This document shows, piece by piece, positions 7,241-15,694 of a stretch of 64,000 nucleotides of DNA. Both the position numbers and the translations under genes were made by a program. The DNA is taken from contig NC_015663.1 in NCBI RefSeq assembly GCF_000215745.1, positions 4,154,001 through 4,218,000 of the forward strand. Direction: 5' to 3'. Source of the stretch: Klebsiella aerogenes KCTC 2190. Lineage in GTDB: Bacteria > Pseudomonadota > Gammaproteobacteria > Enterobacterales > Enterobacteriaceae. The notes beneath the pieces were generated by a model. It did no database searches. It saw only the letters and a list, made by a program, of their open reading frames with translations, and was not told the origin of the DNA. How positions within the stretch are numbered: position 1 is the first letter of the stretch; each line of letters begins with the position of its first letter.

Positions 7241-10200
7241 TTATGGACATGAGAAACGGGGAAGCTGGAACGGATTGCGAATACTGTTCGGCGCAAACTC
7301 CAGCGTGACCTGATAACCATCGACGTTAAACGTTGCCTGACGGCTCAAACTGCTGCTGCCGGGCGCGGTGCGCGCTTTATCAAAGAAGCGGTTCAGCGCC
7401 CATGAGCCGCTGGTCACCAGCGTCGAGGTGGTGCCATCGGCCAGACCGAGTTGCATACGCACCTGATTGGTGCCGCCCGGCCCTGGCCAGCTCATCATTT
7501 GCACCGCCTGCGGACCGTGGCTGTAGCGCAACTGCTGGCCATCAACATCCAGCGTCAGGTTGAGGATCTGGTTGTCCATGCTGATGGTGCGCACCGTCAC
7601 TTTAAATGACGGCGTGGTCGCGCCATTGGCAAAGAACGCGTCGCGGATCGATTGCGCCTGCTGGAAAGGCCTTAATAACCCTTCACTACCCGGCAACGTT
7701 TTGCCATCGATGCCGGGCATAAAACGCCAGCTGGACTGCGTGGTATCGACTTTATTGGTCAGGTTGTCACGGAAGAAGGTATCCATCATGCCGGTGCCCG
7801 GCGCGAACATACGCGCCAGATCGTCCGGCGTGACTTCACTACTGGCGCTGCGAACCAGCGGATAGCGCCCGGCGATAGCCTGGCGGCAGAATCCGCCGAC
7901 TTCCACGTTAATCCGTTTACGTACGTTATCAAGATCGCGGCGCTGGGTATCACTGCTGGCGCCGACCGCCATTTTGCTGAACATGGTTTGCAGTCCGCCC
8001 GGTAAGCGCCCGGCGCTGGCCTGTAGACGGCTAATCGCGTCGCCGCCCGGCGGTTGCATACCGCTGTTGGCGGCATCCTGTACCGCGGTCAAGTAGCGAT
8101 AAAGTTCGTCGATCTGTTTGAGGAAATCGTCGAACACAATCGTTTTGCCGCCCTTTTCCAACGGCTGCGCCAGCTCGATCAGCGGCGCGTAGTGTTCGGT
8201 TACCAGCTGTTCCGGCGTCTGGCTAAGCGCCGCGCCCTGGGTTGCGCCGCCCTCATCATGGCGAAAAAGCGCTTCCAGCGTTCGGGTCGCACGGTTGCCC
8301 TGCTCGGCTGAACTTTCGCTTTTAACCGTATCCGGCTCGGCGCGCGCCAGGTTCAGCACCTGGCTCAGGCTGATAACCAGCCGGCGCAGCGGCGAGTTAC
8401 TGGCGGAAAGCAGGCGCGCGGTGTTGATCCGCGATGACAGATCGGCGCTATTGTTGAGCTGAATATCGGCGAGGAAGCGATCCCAGTTGGCGATAAAATC
8501 ACGCATATAGAGCTGGCGGACGGCGTTATCGGTTTGCTGCTTATCTTCCGACGCGCTGGCGGCGCCCAGCACCCAGATATCATCTTCATGCAGCGCGCTG
8601 GTCACGTTATCGATCTGTTTATTGAACACCTGCCAGTAGCCATCTGGCGTGTACAGCCCTGGCACGCCTTCTGCGATCGGTGTACCGCTTTTACGCGAGA
8701 ACACCAGTTCGCTCTGCGGCCCGCCGAGCGTCGCCAGCGAGACCGCTTTCAGATTGTCGTCATGCTCAAGCAGACGTTTCAGCCGACCATACACTCTTGA
8801 GGAGAGCGGTTGCTGGTTAATCAACGCCCGTTCGCGGGCGATCAGCGCATCGTCTTTGGCATACGGCGAGGACTGGATTTGCGGTTCCAGTAGCTGGACC
8901 AGATGCCCTTCCAGCTGTCGTAGCTGCGCCTGCGTCACGTTTTGCGGCAGGTTACGCTGCAGGTTAAGCATCACCCAGGAGAGTAAAAACTTGCCGTCAT
9001 ACTGCTTGGGCTGATAGAGCATTTGATAGGCTTTCAACGCCTCGTAGCTATATTCGGCGTCACTGCCATTATCGTTGCGCAACCAGGTAGTGATACGCAT
9101 GGCGACATCCGGTAGCAGCATTTGCTGCAGCGCTTTTTGATACAGCGTCTGCGAGGCGTCGCTGACATCATTTCCGCGATAGAGCCCCATCCGGCGGCTA
9201 ACCGGCGGGTCGTTGACGTCAAAATCGGCGCTCTTCGGCAATTCCAGCAGGCCGTTGAGTAGCGGCAGCATGGCGAACAGATCGCGCTGCTCGGGGTTTT
9301 GCAGCGCTTTGCTCTGCTGCTCAATCTGCGGCACCTTCGCCGAGACTTCTTGCAGGTAGGCCTTGTTTTTGCCGTAGCTGGTCAACCACAGTACGCATGA
9401 AATGATTAACAGCGCCGCGAGCGCCGCATAGCCTGACCAGATCGCCGCGCGGTTACGCAGTTCCCACCAGCGGTTCTGCCCCGCGATGCCGGCTTCCTGG
9501 AAAATCACGTTTTGCAGCAGGTTTTTAATGAAATAACTCTGGCCCTTGGCGCCGGGGATCGGCGCTTCTTTACTGACCGAGTCCCAGTTGTCGTTTTCAT
9601 TTCCCTGCGGCAAAGACAGCGCGCGATTGAGTTCGCCCATCACGCGGTCGAACGGTAACCCTTCCTGGGTGCCGCTGGCGAAATAAATGCCGCGCGGTGA
9701 AAACTCGGTTTCAAAGTTAGAGCGGGCAAAAACGGTACTAAGATAGTCCGCTAACAGCGGTCGCAACGCCGCAAACTCTTGCGGGAACAGCCAGGCTTCG
9801 GCGCGGGTTTTGGCATCATGCTCTTGCAGCATCGTATCCGGCAGCCCCGCTTCAAGCCGTTGTTGCAGTAACGCAAACTCCTGGGTAAAGCGGCCCATCA
9901 GATCGAAGTCAGCAAGGCTTGCCTGCTCCCACGGGAAAGTGAAGCCCCAGATTTGATCGCGCTGCGACTTGTCGTAACCGGCAAACCAGGCGCGGAAGCC
10001 TTTAAGCAGATCGGCCTTCGTCACCAGTACGTATACCGGGAAACGAATACCCAATTGTTCATGTAGTTCAGAGAGACGCTGGCGCAGATTAACCGCCTGC
10101 TGCCGCGAGGCCTCCGTCGATTGCGTTAACAGATCGGAGATACTTACCGTGACGATAACGCCGTTAATCGGCTGGCGGCGGCGGTATTTACGCAATAACC

Positions 10201-10852
10201 CCATAAACTTCAGCCACTCGCTGGCGTCCTGCGCCTGCTCGCTCTCCTGGGTGGTATAGCGCCCGGCGGTGTCCAGCAGCACGGCTTCGTTGGTAAACCA
10301 CCAGTCACAGTTGCGCGTGCCGCCGATGCCGCGTAACGCCGTTTTACCGAAGCGGTCGGCTAGCGGAAACTGCAGCCCGGAGTTGGCTAAGGCTGTGGTT
10401 TTACCGGAGCCGGATGCGCCAATTATCACATACCACGGCAGCTGATACAGATAGTGGGTGCTAAAGCGCTGGGTCCACTGACCATTACCGGTTTTGCTGA
10501 AGTGCGCTTTTTTCAACATTTGCGCGGCTTCATCAAAGCGATCGGCGAGGATCTGGTCTTCGCTATTGAGGCGCTGCTGCGGATCGTTGCCCTTCGGCGT
10601 GTCTTCCTTCAGGTTATCCATCAGCTTGCGGTTAAGCCAGGCGTTGTACAGACGCGGCAGAATGTGGCTTTGCGCCCAGATGAGGTACACCAGCGCAATA
10701 GATATAACGCGGTTTTGTTCCGATTCCAGCGGCCTGGTATCGACAATCGACAATAGCGGGCCAATCATCCAGATGACGGCCGCCACCGCCGTGGCGCCGA
10801 GAAAACCCCACAGCAGCCGGTTGGTCAGTATGGAAAGCAGAAGTGTCAGCAT
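7241..10852 (-). CDS. tssM: TssM (IcmF) inner-membrane core of the T6SS
   Basis: The product has 1203 residues. Two N-terminal membrane segments (about residues 10-35 and 48-65) are followed by a cytoplasmic domain with an intact Walker A motif GASGSGKT at 145-152, a third membrane span near 475-495 (YAALAALLIISCVLWL), and a large periplasmic part ending in the IcmF C-terminal domain (ATFNVDGYQVTLEFAPNSI). TssM with TssL and TssJ forms the trans-envelope complex that anchors the machine. It lies 2 bp downstream of tssL and is intact. Confidence 0.97.
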   Translation of the reverse strand: MLTLLLSILTNRLLWGFLGATAVAAVIWMIGPLLSIVDTRPLESEQNRVISIALVYLIWAQSHILPRLYNAWLNRKLMDNLKEDTPKGNDPQQRLNSEDQILADRFDEAAQMLKKAHFSKTGNGQWTQRFSTHYLYQLPWYVIIGASGSGKTTALANSGLQFPLADRFGKTALRGIGGTRNCDWWFTNEAVLLDTAGRYTTQESEQAQDASEWLKFMGLLRKYRRRQPINGVIVTVSISDLLTQSTEASRQQAVNLRQRLSELHEQLGIRFPVYVLVTKADLLKGFRAWFAGYDKSQRDQIWGFTFPWEQASLADFDLMGRFTQEFALLQQRLEAGLPDTMLQEHDAKTRAEAWLFPQEFAALRPLLADYLSTVFARSNFETEFSPRGIYFASGTQEGLPFDRVMGELNRALSLPQGNENDNWDSVSKEAPIPGAKGQSYFIKNLLQNVIFQEAGIAGQNRWWELRNRAAIWSGYAALAALLIISCVLWLTSYGKNKAYLQEVSAKVPQIEQQSKALQNPEQRDLFAMLPLLNGLLELPKSADFDVNDPPVSRRMGLYRGNDVSDASQTLYQKALQQMLLPDVAMRITTWLRNDNGSDAEYSYEALKAYQMLYQPKQYDGKFLLSWVMLNLQRNLPQNVTQAQLRQLEGHLVQLLEPQIQSSPYAKDDALIARERALINQQPLSSRVYGRLKRLLEHDDNLKAVSLATLGGPQSELVFSRKSGTPIAEGVPGLYTPDGYWQVFNKQIDNVTSALHEDDIWVLGAASASEDKQQTDNAVRQLYMRDFIANWDRFLADIQLNNSADLSSRINTARLLSASNSPLRRLVISLSQVLNLARAEPDTVKSESSAEQGNRATRTLEALFRHDEGGATQGAALSQTPEQLVTEHYAPLIELAQPLEKGGKTIVFDDFLKQIDELYRYLTAVQDAANSGMQPPGGDAISRLQASAGRLPGGLQTMFSKMAVGASSDTQRRDLDNVRKRINVEVGGFCRQAIAGRYPLVRSASSEVTPDDLARMFAPGTGMMDTFFRDNLTNKVDTTQSSWRFMPGIDGKTLPGSEGLLRPFQQAQSIRDAFFANGATTPSFKVTVRTISMDNQILNLTLDVDGQQLRYSHGPQAVQMMSWPGPGGTNQVRMQLGLADGTTSTLVTSGSWALNRFFDKARTAPGSSSLSRQATFNVDGYQVTLEFAPNSIRNPFQLPRFSCP

Positions 10853-10854
10853 CC

Positions 10855-12084
10855 TTAATTTCCTTGGGGCAATCCGTTCAGCTCAGCCCGGGTATTATCG
10901 GGCGACACCAGCAGAGTAATTTCCACACGGCGGTTACGGGCACGGTTCTCAGGAGTGGTATTCGGCGCGATGGGGTTCATTTCCCCTCGCCCTTCGGCTT
11001 TTACGCGTTCGGGCTGCGTTAGATGATTTTGCAGTTGTTTTTGTACCGAACGCGCGCGTTCCAGCGACAGCTCGTAGTTCGAGGCAAAGCGCGCGCTGCG
11101 GATAGGCACGTTATCGCTATAGCCGACCACCAGAATGCGGCCGCTGACGTTGTTCATCGCTTGCGCAATACGGTCAATGACCGGGTCGTAGCGATCGCGC
11201 ACCACCGTTGAGGCCGAAGCAAAGAGCCCGTCGCCTTTGAGGATCACCACGCTGCGGTCCGCTTCGTCACGGACCGCAACCAGCCCTTCGGCAATTTCCG
11301 GGCGCAGAAAACCTCGCAGGTTAAGTACCGCCGGCAATTTTTCCGCCGGCTGAGCAATCGACGCTTCCGGCAACGGCGTCTGGTAAATTTTCGCCAACAC
11401 CGGGTTGGTAGCATCGCCAAGCCGCCAGTTAAGAATGATATAGAACAGACAGGCGGCGAACCCCGCCAGCGCGACGCAGGCCCACAGCGGCACCACCGGA
11501 CGCCACAGTTTACGCAGCACCGGGCGATCCTCGCCGTGAACCGATAACGGCGGCGCGTAGCCGCCGCGTACGCCGCAAATCATCTGCCACAGGCGCTGTT
11601 TGATAGTTTCCAACTGCGTGCGGCCGTTATCCATTACCCGGTAACGCCCTTCAAAGCCGAGCAATAAGCAGTAGTTGATCAGTTCCAACAGATTGATATG
11701 TTCGCGCGGATTCTGCGACAGGCGTGCAAGCAGCTGGAAAAACTTCTCCCCGCCCCAGGTTTCATTGTGAAAGGTCACTAAAAGACCGCTGCCCGACCAG
11801 ACGCCGCTACTCCCCCATGGCGTCAAGGCCGCAGCCTCGTCCAGTGCGGTACACAGGCAGTAACGGGCGCCGACTATTACTTCGTAGGGTAACCCCGCCT
11901 GCTGACCGCGCACTTCAAAACGGCGGATTTCATCAATCAAACGCTGGCGCAAACCGGCCTGGTCATCGTGCGATACCGAATGACGGATCTGGGGAATCGC
12001 ATTAAGTAATGGGTTGGCGGCCGTCACCAGGGGATTATTGCCGCTCACGCCATGGTTGGCATCGGCCTGTTGTTCCTGCATCAT
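10855..12084 (-). CDS. tssL: TssL with fused OmpA-like peptidoglycan-binding domain
   Basis: The product has 409 residues from the ATG at 12084 (a TTG is in frame one codon earlier). The N-terminal DotU domain (RLIDEIRRFEVRGQQ, CTALDEAAALTPWG) precedes one membrane span near residues 208-228 (ACVALAGFAACLFYIIL). The periplasmic C-terminus is an OmpA domain (VVGYSDNVPIRSARFASNYE ... LSLERARSV), making this an extended TssL that binds peptidoglycan itself, so no separate TagL is needed. It sits between tssK and tssM with tight spacing. Confidence 0.95.
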   Translation of the reverse strand: MMQEQQADANHGVSGNNPLVTAANPLLNAIPQIRHSVSHDDQAGLRQRLIDEIRRFEVRGQQAGLPYEVIVGARYCLCTALDEAAALTPWGSSGVWSGSGLLVTFHNETWGGEKFFQLLARLSQNPREHINLLELINYCLLLGFEGRYRVMDNGRTQLETIKQRLWQMICGVRGGYAPPLSVHGEDRPVLRKLWRPVVPLWACVALAGFAACLFYIILNWRLGDATNPVLAKIYQTPLPEASIAQPAEKLPAVLNLRGFLRPEIAEGLVAVRDEADRSVVILKGDGLFASASTVVRDRYDPVIDRIAQAMNNVSGRILVVGYSDNVPIRSARFASNYELSLERARSVQKQLQNHLTQPERVKAEGRGEMNPIAPNTTPENRARNRRVEITLLVSPDNTRAELNGLPQGN

Positions 12085-12098
12085 CAACGCTCGCTTTC

Positions 12099-13442
12099 TT
12101 ATTCCGACGGGCTACGGATAGCCCAAAATTCCATATCCAGGCCGGGGAACTCGCCTGCCAGATGCAGAGCGAAGGCGCCAGATTTCTCCATGTCGTTCCA
12201 CAGCTCGCCGCCCTTCTCGACTGCAAAGTAGTTGTAACCGGCATGCCACGGGATTTGCGGCGGCGCGGCGGGCATAGCGCGCAGAATTAAACCCGGAAGC
12301 TGTAGTTGCACCAGATCGCGAATTTTGCTCACCGGCGCGACTTTCATCTGCGCCGGGAAGTGCGTTTGCAGAACATCACCTGGTACGCTGGCTTTAACTG
12401 CCAATACGAATCCGAAATCACGCACCATGCTGCTCTCGGGTACCGTTGCGATGTTCAACCCATGCGATCGTTCTATCAGCGGCAGTTGGATGGCATTGTC
12501 TTCCATTACCTGTGATAACCCCTGGCGCAGCAACAGCATCAGTTTGCCGAAGCAGCTCGCGAGATCGTCATGGTCATAAATCGGCAACGCAGCATCCGGA
12601 CCGCGCTGCGCCATCCAGGTCGTCAGCTCGGCGGCGAACGGCAGCCAGCTATTCCACAATGACTCGGGATGAACTAACGGCAGCGTTTTGAGATGTGAGA
12701 GATGGCCGAGATGGCGATTGACCAGCGCAAGTAGAGTGAACTCAATTAATTCGGAAGTATTAAAACGCCCCGGCTGTCGTAGCCGGCTGCCGATTTGCTG
12801 GCTACGCTGCGCCAGCAGACCATGCAAGTCGTTGATCATCGCGTAAATCAAAGGATGATTGATGCCGTTAAGCATCGGCGGGATATAGCCATTATCGAGT
12901 TTTACGGCGTTATCGTTGCGCTTTTCGGCGATGAACGCCACGCCGATGGCCGTCCACTCGGCGGTCAAATCCTTTTCCAGCATCAGGGTGAGCCGCGGGC
13001 GGGCAAACTGCACGGTGGCATCGCCGACCGACAGCGCATTGTCATCTTCCACATCCTGTTCAAACGCGGTAAATCGCGCCAGCGAGTCTTTTTCCTCGCT
13101 GAAGATAACCTCTTCCCGACCGCCGCGGCGTACCGGCAAGGCCAATACGACTTTTTCGCCCGTGACGTTATCCGGGATTTGCAACGGCGCCGGGCCCTGA
13201 CGAGCATCGCGAAACTGGAAGAAAGTCCCATCCGGCAGCAGGCCGCTGGCATAGCTCAGAGCTATGCACCCCTGACGCAGCATCGCATCATCAAGTTCAA
13301 TCTCAAGAAAACCCCACAGCCAGGAGCGCTGTAATCCGCCCCATTCGCGAATTTGCGTTTGCAGGTAGCTTTCTGCCCGCTGAAAGTGATGCGGACGCAA
13401 AAACATGCCTTCGGTCCAGACCACCTTTTCTGCTTTATTCAT
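12099..13442 (-). CDS. tssK: TssK baseplate adaptor of the T6SS
   Basis: The product has 447 residues starting MNKAEKVVWTEGMFLRPHHFQ, the invariant TssK opening. It also has RDARQGPAPLQIP and NYFAVEKGGELWNDMEKSG near the C-terminus. TssK links the baseplate to the TssJLM membrane complex and is usually trimeric. The ATG has CAGGAAATTTGT upstream. It follows tssJ by 24 bp and precedes tssL by about 14 bp. Confidence 0.96.
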   Translation of the reverse strand: MNKAEKVVWTEGMFLRPHHFQRAESYLQTQIREWGGLQRSWLWGFLEIELDDAMLRQGCIALSYASGLLPDGTFFQFRDARQGPAPLQIPDNVTGEKVVLALPVRRGGREEVIFSEEKDSLARFTAFEQDVEDDNALSVGDATVQFARPRLTLMLEKDLTAEWTAIGVAFIAEKRNDNAVKLDNGYIPPMLNGINHPLIYAMINDLHGLLAQRSQQIGSRLRQPGRFNTSELIEFTLLALVNRHLGHLSHLKTLPLVHPESLWNSWLPFAAELTTWMAQRGPDAALPIYDHDDLASCFGKLMLLLRQGLSQVMEDNAIQLPLIERSHGLNIATVPESSMVRDFGFVLAVKASVPGDVLQTHFPAQMKVAPVSKIRDLVQLQLPGLILRAMPAAPPQIPWHAGYNYFAVEKGGELWNDMEKSGAFALHLAGEFPGLDMEFWAIRSPSE

Positions 13443-13466
13443 ACAAATTTCCTGTTAGGGCTCGCG

Positions 13467-13973
13467 CTATTGCTGCACGACGCGGATCCCGTTAACGTCA
13501 AGATATAAATTGGCTTGCAGTTGATCTGCCGACAGTTTCCAGAACTGCCAGAAAGGGGTTTCGCCAGGCGTTGGCAGAGGAAGAGAAATGCGCCACTTTT
13601 TACCATCCAGAGATTGGTATTCCGCCATCACTCCGATATAACGCGCCTCCGGCGAGCTTTGCCCGCTGAGTTTTTTTGCCAGTTGCCCCGGCATCAGGAA
13701 AAATTCATCGCTGTTCAGCAAGTTGCCGGCGAGAACTTTTTGCGCGTTATTTTGTAAGGAGTAGAAATCGGCGGACATGAATTCCGCATCGGATTTCAGC
13801 ACTAACACTCTGACCTTTAATGGCGCAGAACGGTTAATTTGCGGGTGGGCCTGGAACTGAAGATTGTATCGGGCAGGGTCGCTGTGTGAAGACGAACCAC
13901 ATCCACTAACCAACGTAAAAAGAAACAAATAAAACGCCAGCATGACCTGGCGTAAAAGAGAGTTATTATTCAT
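13467..13973 (-). CDS. tssJ: TssJ outer-membrane lipoprotein of the T6SS
   Basis: The product has 168 residues with a signal peptide and lipobox LVSGC (Cys at about residue 25). The mature part contains PLKVRVLVLKSDAEFMSADFY in two overlapping stretches and the loop SDEFFLMPGQ, both typical of TssJ/SciN, a transthyretin-like lipoprotein that recruits TssM to the outer membrane. A Gly/Ser-rich segment follows the cysteine, with no Asp at +2, consistent with outer-membrane sorting. Confidence 0.94.
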   Translation of the reverse strand: MNNNSLLRQVMLAFYLFLFTLVSGCGSSSHSDPARYNLQFQAHPQINRSAPLKVRVLVLKSDAEFMSADFYSLQNNAQKVLAGNLLNSDEFFLMPGQLAKKLSGQSSPEARYIGVMAEYQSLDGKKWRISLPLPTPGETPFWQFWKLSADQLQANLYLDVNGIRVVQQ

Positions 13974-13997
13974 ACGGTGTCGCTCGTAAAGGCGGGA

Positions 13998-14492
13998 TTA
14001 ATCCAGAATCCAGGTACCGTTATTGCCGTTTTTGCAGGCTTTGGTATTTCCGTCGACGCTCACGCAGGTCGCTTTCTTACGCGCCTTCGGGCGCTTCGAC
14101 TGTTCGCGAACCGTTTTATCATACAGCTCACTTTTGACAACGGCATTGGCCGGAGCATAGCCAATTAAATTTTCCTGACCTTCATTGGCTAACGCTATCC
14201 AGCCGTCCTGGGCCTGTCCCAATGCAATATAATTAGCACCTGGAACTAATTGCACAATCACTTTGCCGCCATACCCGGCCTGGCTCATTACCGCGGCGGA
14301 ATACAGCGCGCGATATTCTGCGTTAATCGGGGTAAATTCCGTTGGAGGAACAACAATATGGCGATGGGTCAAATTGACGCCGTTAACCTGCGTGGTTTCA
14401 ATGGTGTCATCGGTAATTTGCGGCTTCGGCGGCGCTTCGCACCCTGCCAGTGAAACCGCAATCATAGCGGCTAAAAACACTCGCGTTTTCAT
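13998..14492 (-). CDS. SH3-like lipoprotein at the head of the T6SS operon
   Basis: The product has 164 residues from the ATG at 14492, chosen because GGAAAAG lies just upstream of it; an ATG at 14504 is also in frame. The signal peptide ends at the lipobox VSLAGC, giving a mature N-terminus CEAPPKPQ. The central part (VIVQLVPGANYIALGQ, DGWIALANEG, NLIGYAPANAV) looks like a bacterial SH3 fold, often wall-binding. A basic tail (KRPKARKK) precedes two cysteines near the C-terminus that could form a disulfide. It is the first gene of the leftward T6SS array. Its role is unknown; a wall- or envelope-docking accessory protein is a reasonable guess. Confidence 0.8.
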   Translation of the reverse strand: MKTRVFLAAMIAVSLAGCEAPPKPQITDDTIETTQVNGVNLTHRHIVVPPTEFTPINAEYRALYSAAVMSQAGYGGKVIVQLVPGANYIALGQAQDGWIALANEGQENLIGYAPANAVVKSELYDKTVREQSKRPKARKKATCVSVDGNTKACKNGNNGTWILD

Positions 14493-15097
14493 ATGCTTTT
14501 CCATTGCAATGCTATTATTTTCTTAAGGGTTATCCCTGCTTGAATAACAAGTCTGAATATCCTTAATCACTGTGCGTAAAAGGGTTCCAGCTGTGATATG
14601 GCCATAGCTACCGCACGAATCTTCACCGCAGTGGATCCCTTTATTACATTTCATTAACTATCACCACACAATTTTACAGATCGATCGAGTCAATTCAACA
14701 CGCAATTTCGCCTCGTAGTTATGGGTGGTTAGCGTATTTAAATTTTTAGGATTAATCTCACTCACGCATTTAGCGCTGAAAGACGAACAATCGCCAAAAA
14801 AGTGTAATCCCAAAAACCATACAAAATAAAGTGTAATTTAACCATGTGATTTAAAAGATATATTTAATTATTTTGCAAATCGGATTTTTCATTCGCTGTG
14901 AATATGGAATAGTCTTAAAAAATATTTGGCGGCAAAATTGCCCACCAATCTTGGTAGGCTATTTTTATTGTCATCAGGTAATGCTTACACTGTAAAAACT
15001 CAAAGCGATATTTGACATTATTGCGGTGGGCTTCTAAAGGCAGATTACGCGAAGCAACTACAACAGCGAATAATGAGTTGAATCTTAGGAGGATGAA
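14493..15097. promoter_or_regulatory. AT-rich intergenic region upstream of the T6SS operon
   Basis: About 600 bp without a convincing gene of normal size. It should hold the T6SS promoter on the minus strand, but no clear -35/-10 pair was identified. Visible elements are a 10-bp direct repeat AAAGTGTAAT at 14799-14808 and 14828-14837, and a plus-strand hairpin with T-run at 14940-14966. The strong AT bias would suit H-NS silencing, which is inference. Confidence 0.45.
14940..14966 (+). terminator. Terminator-like hairpin with no assigned gene
   Basis: GCCCACCA (14940-14947) and TGGTAGGC (14952-14959) form a stem with one mismatch around ATCT, followed by TATTTTT. No annotated gene lies upstream on the plus strand, so it may end a small RNA or be fortuitous. 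Confidence 0.35.
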
Positions 15098-15142
15098 ATG
15101 CAGGAACTAAAACGGAGCCTGATGGCCCCGTTGTTGTTTTAG
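15098..15142 (+). CDS. Candidate 14-residue small ORF with a very strong ribosome binding site
   Basis: ATG at 15098 gives [14 protein letters not shown] followed by TAG. TAGGAGGAT lies 5 bases upstream of the start, a near-ideal Shine-Dalgarno sequence. The ORF overlaps the terminator hairpin of the convergent DUF2502 gene and its last codons touch that gene's stop. TTGACA occurs about 80 bp upstream but without a good -10. It could be chance; nothing similar was recognised. Confidence 0.25.
   Translation: MQELKRSLMAPLLF
15106..15132 (-). terminator. Rho-independent terminator of the DUF2502 gene
   Basis: On the minus strand AACGGGGCC-ATCA-GGCTCCGTT forms a 9-bp stem with one G-T wobble and a 4-base loop, followed by TTAG. 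It starts 7 bp past the stop codon. Confidence 0.75.
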
Positions 15143-15453
15143 TGATGATGATTCTTGTGGTGTTTATAGTATTCTTTCTCACGCTTCTTCGCGTCTTTAC
15201 GACCGTCGTGATAGCCCTTCTCGTAGGCTTTACGCTGTTTTTTCTCTAGCTTTCGCCAGTGCTTGTCACGATATTCATAATGACGATGCCAGTAGTCTTT
15301 GTCACGCCAACGGCCGCCATCCCAGTAATGACCGTAGGAATCCCGGTCGCCTATCTGCAGTTTAATAGCCGGTAAAAGCGTAATCTCCTCGGCCTGGGTG
15401 ACGATCGGTGCGGATGCCAGCAAAACGGCGGCCAGCAATAATATTTTTCGCAT
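15139..15453 (-). CDS. DUF2502 (YpeC-like) small secreted protein
   Basis: The product has 104 residues from the ATG at 15453, preceded by AAGGAGAATCCG. A signal peptide ([21 protein letters not shown]) leads into the family signature [20 protein letters not shown] and [12 protein letters not shown]. The rest is basic and His/Tyr-rich, ending HHKNHHH. E. coli YpeC is a homologue of unknown function. The His-rich tail could bind metal, but this is speculation. A terminator follows immediately. Confidence 0.85.
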   Translation of the reverse strand: MRKILLLAAVLLASAPIVTQAEEITLLPAIKLQIGDRDSYGHYWDGGRWRDKDYWHRHYEYRDKHWRKLEKKQRKAYEKGYHDGRKDAKKREKEYYKHHKNHHH

Positions 15454-15694
15454 CGGATTCTCCTTAGCTGTGCGTCTCGTAATATGTTGTAACACAACTG
15501 ACCAGCTAATTATCCAGGTTAATTCTGCTTTTTCAGCTAACTGCTGAGAAAGGTTGTCGTTAGTTCTGCACGTTACGCGTACGGATAATAGACAAAATGC
15601 GTTTTATTTTTCTTTGCATCGGAGCGCGGCTTGCCCTGGTGGGGGAATCATAAGACAATGTGATTTTTCAAGCGTCTACATGCCTACGGGAGTA

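Noticed and set aside
12795..13334. Open frame of 179 codons on the plus strand
   Set aside because: Shadow of tssK, with no plausible start site or protein pattern.
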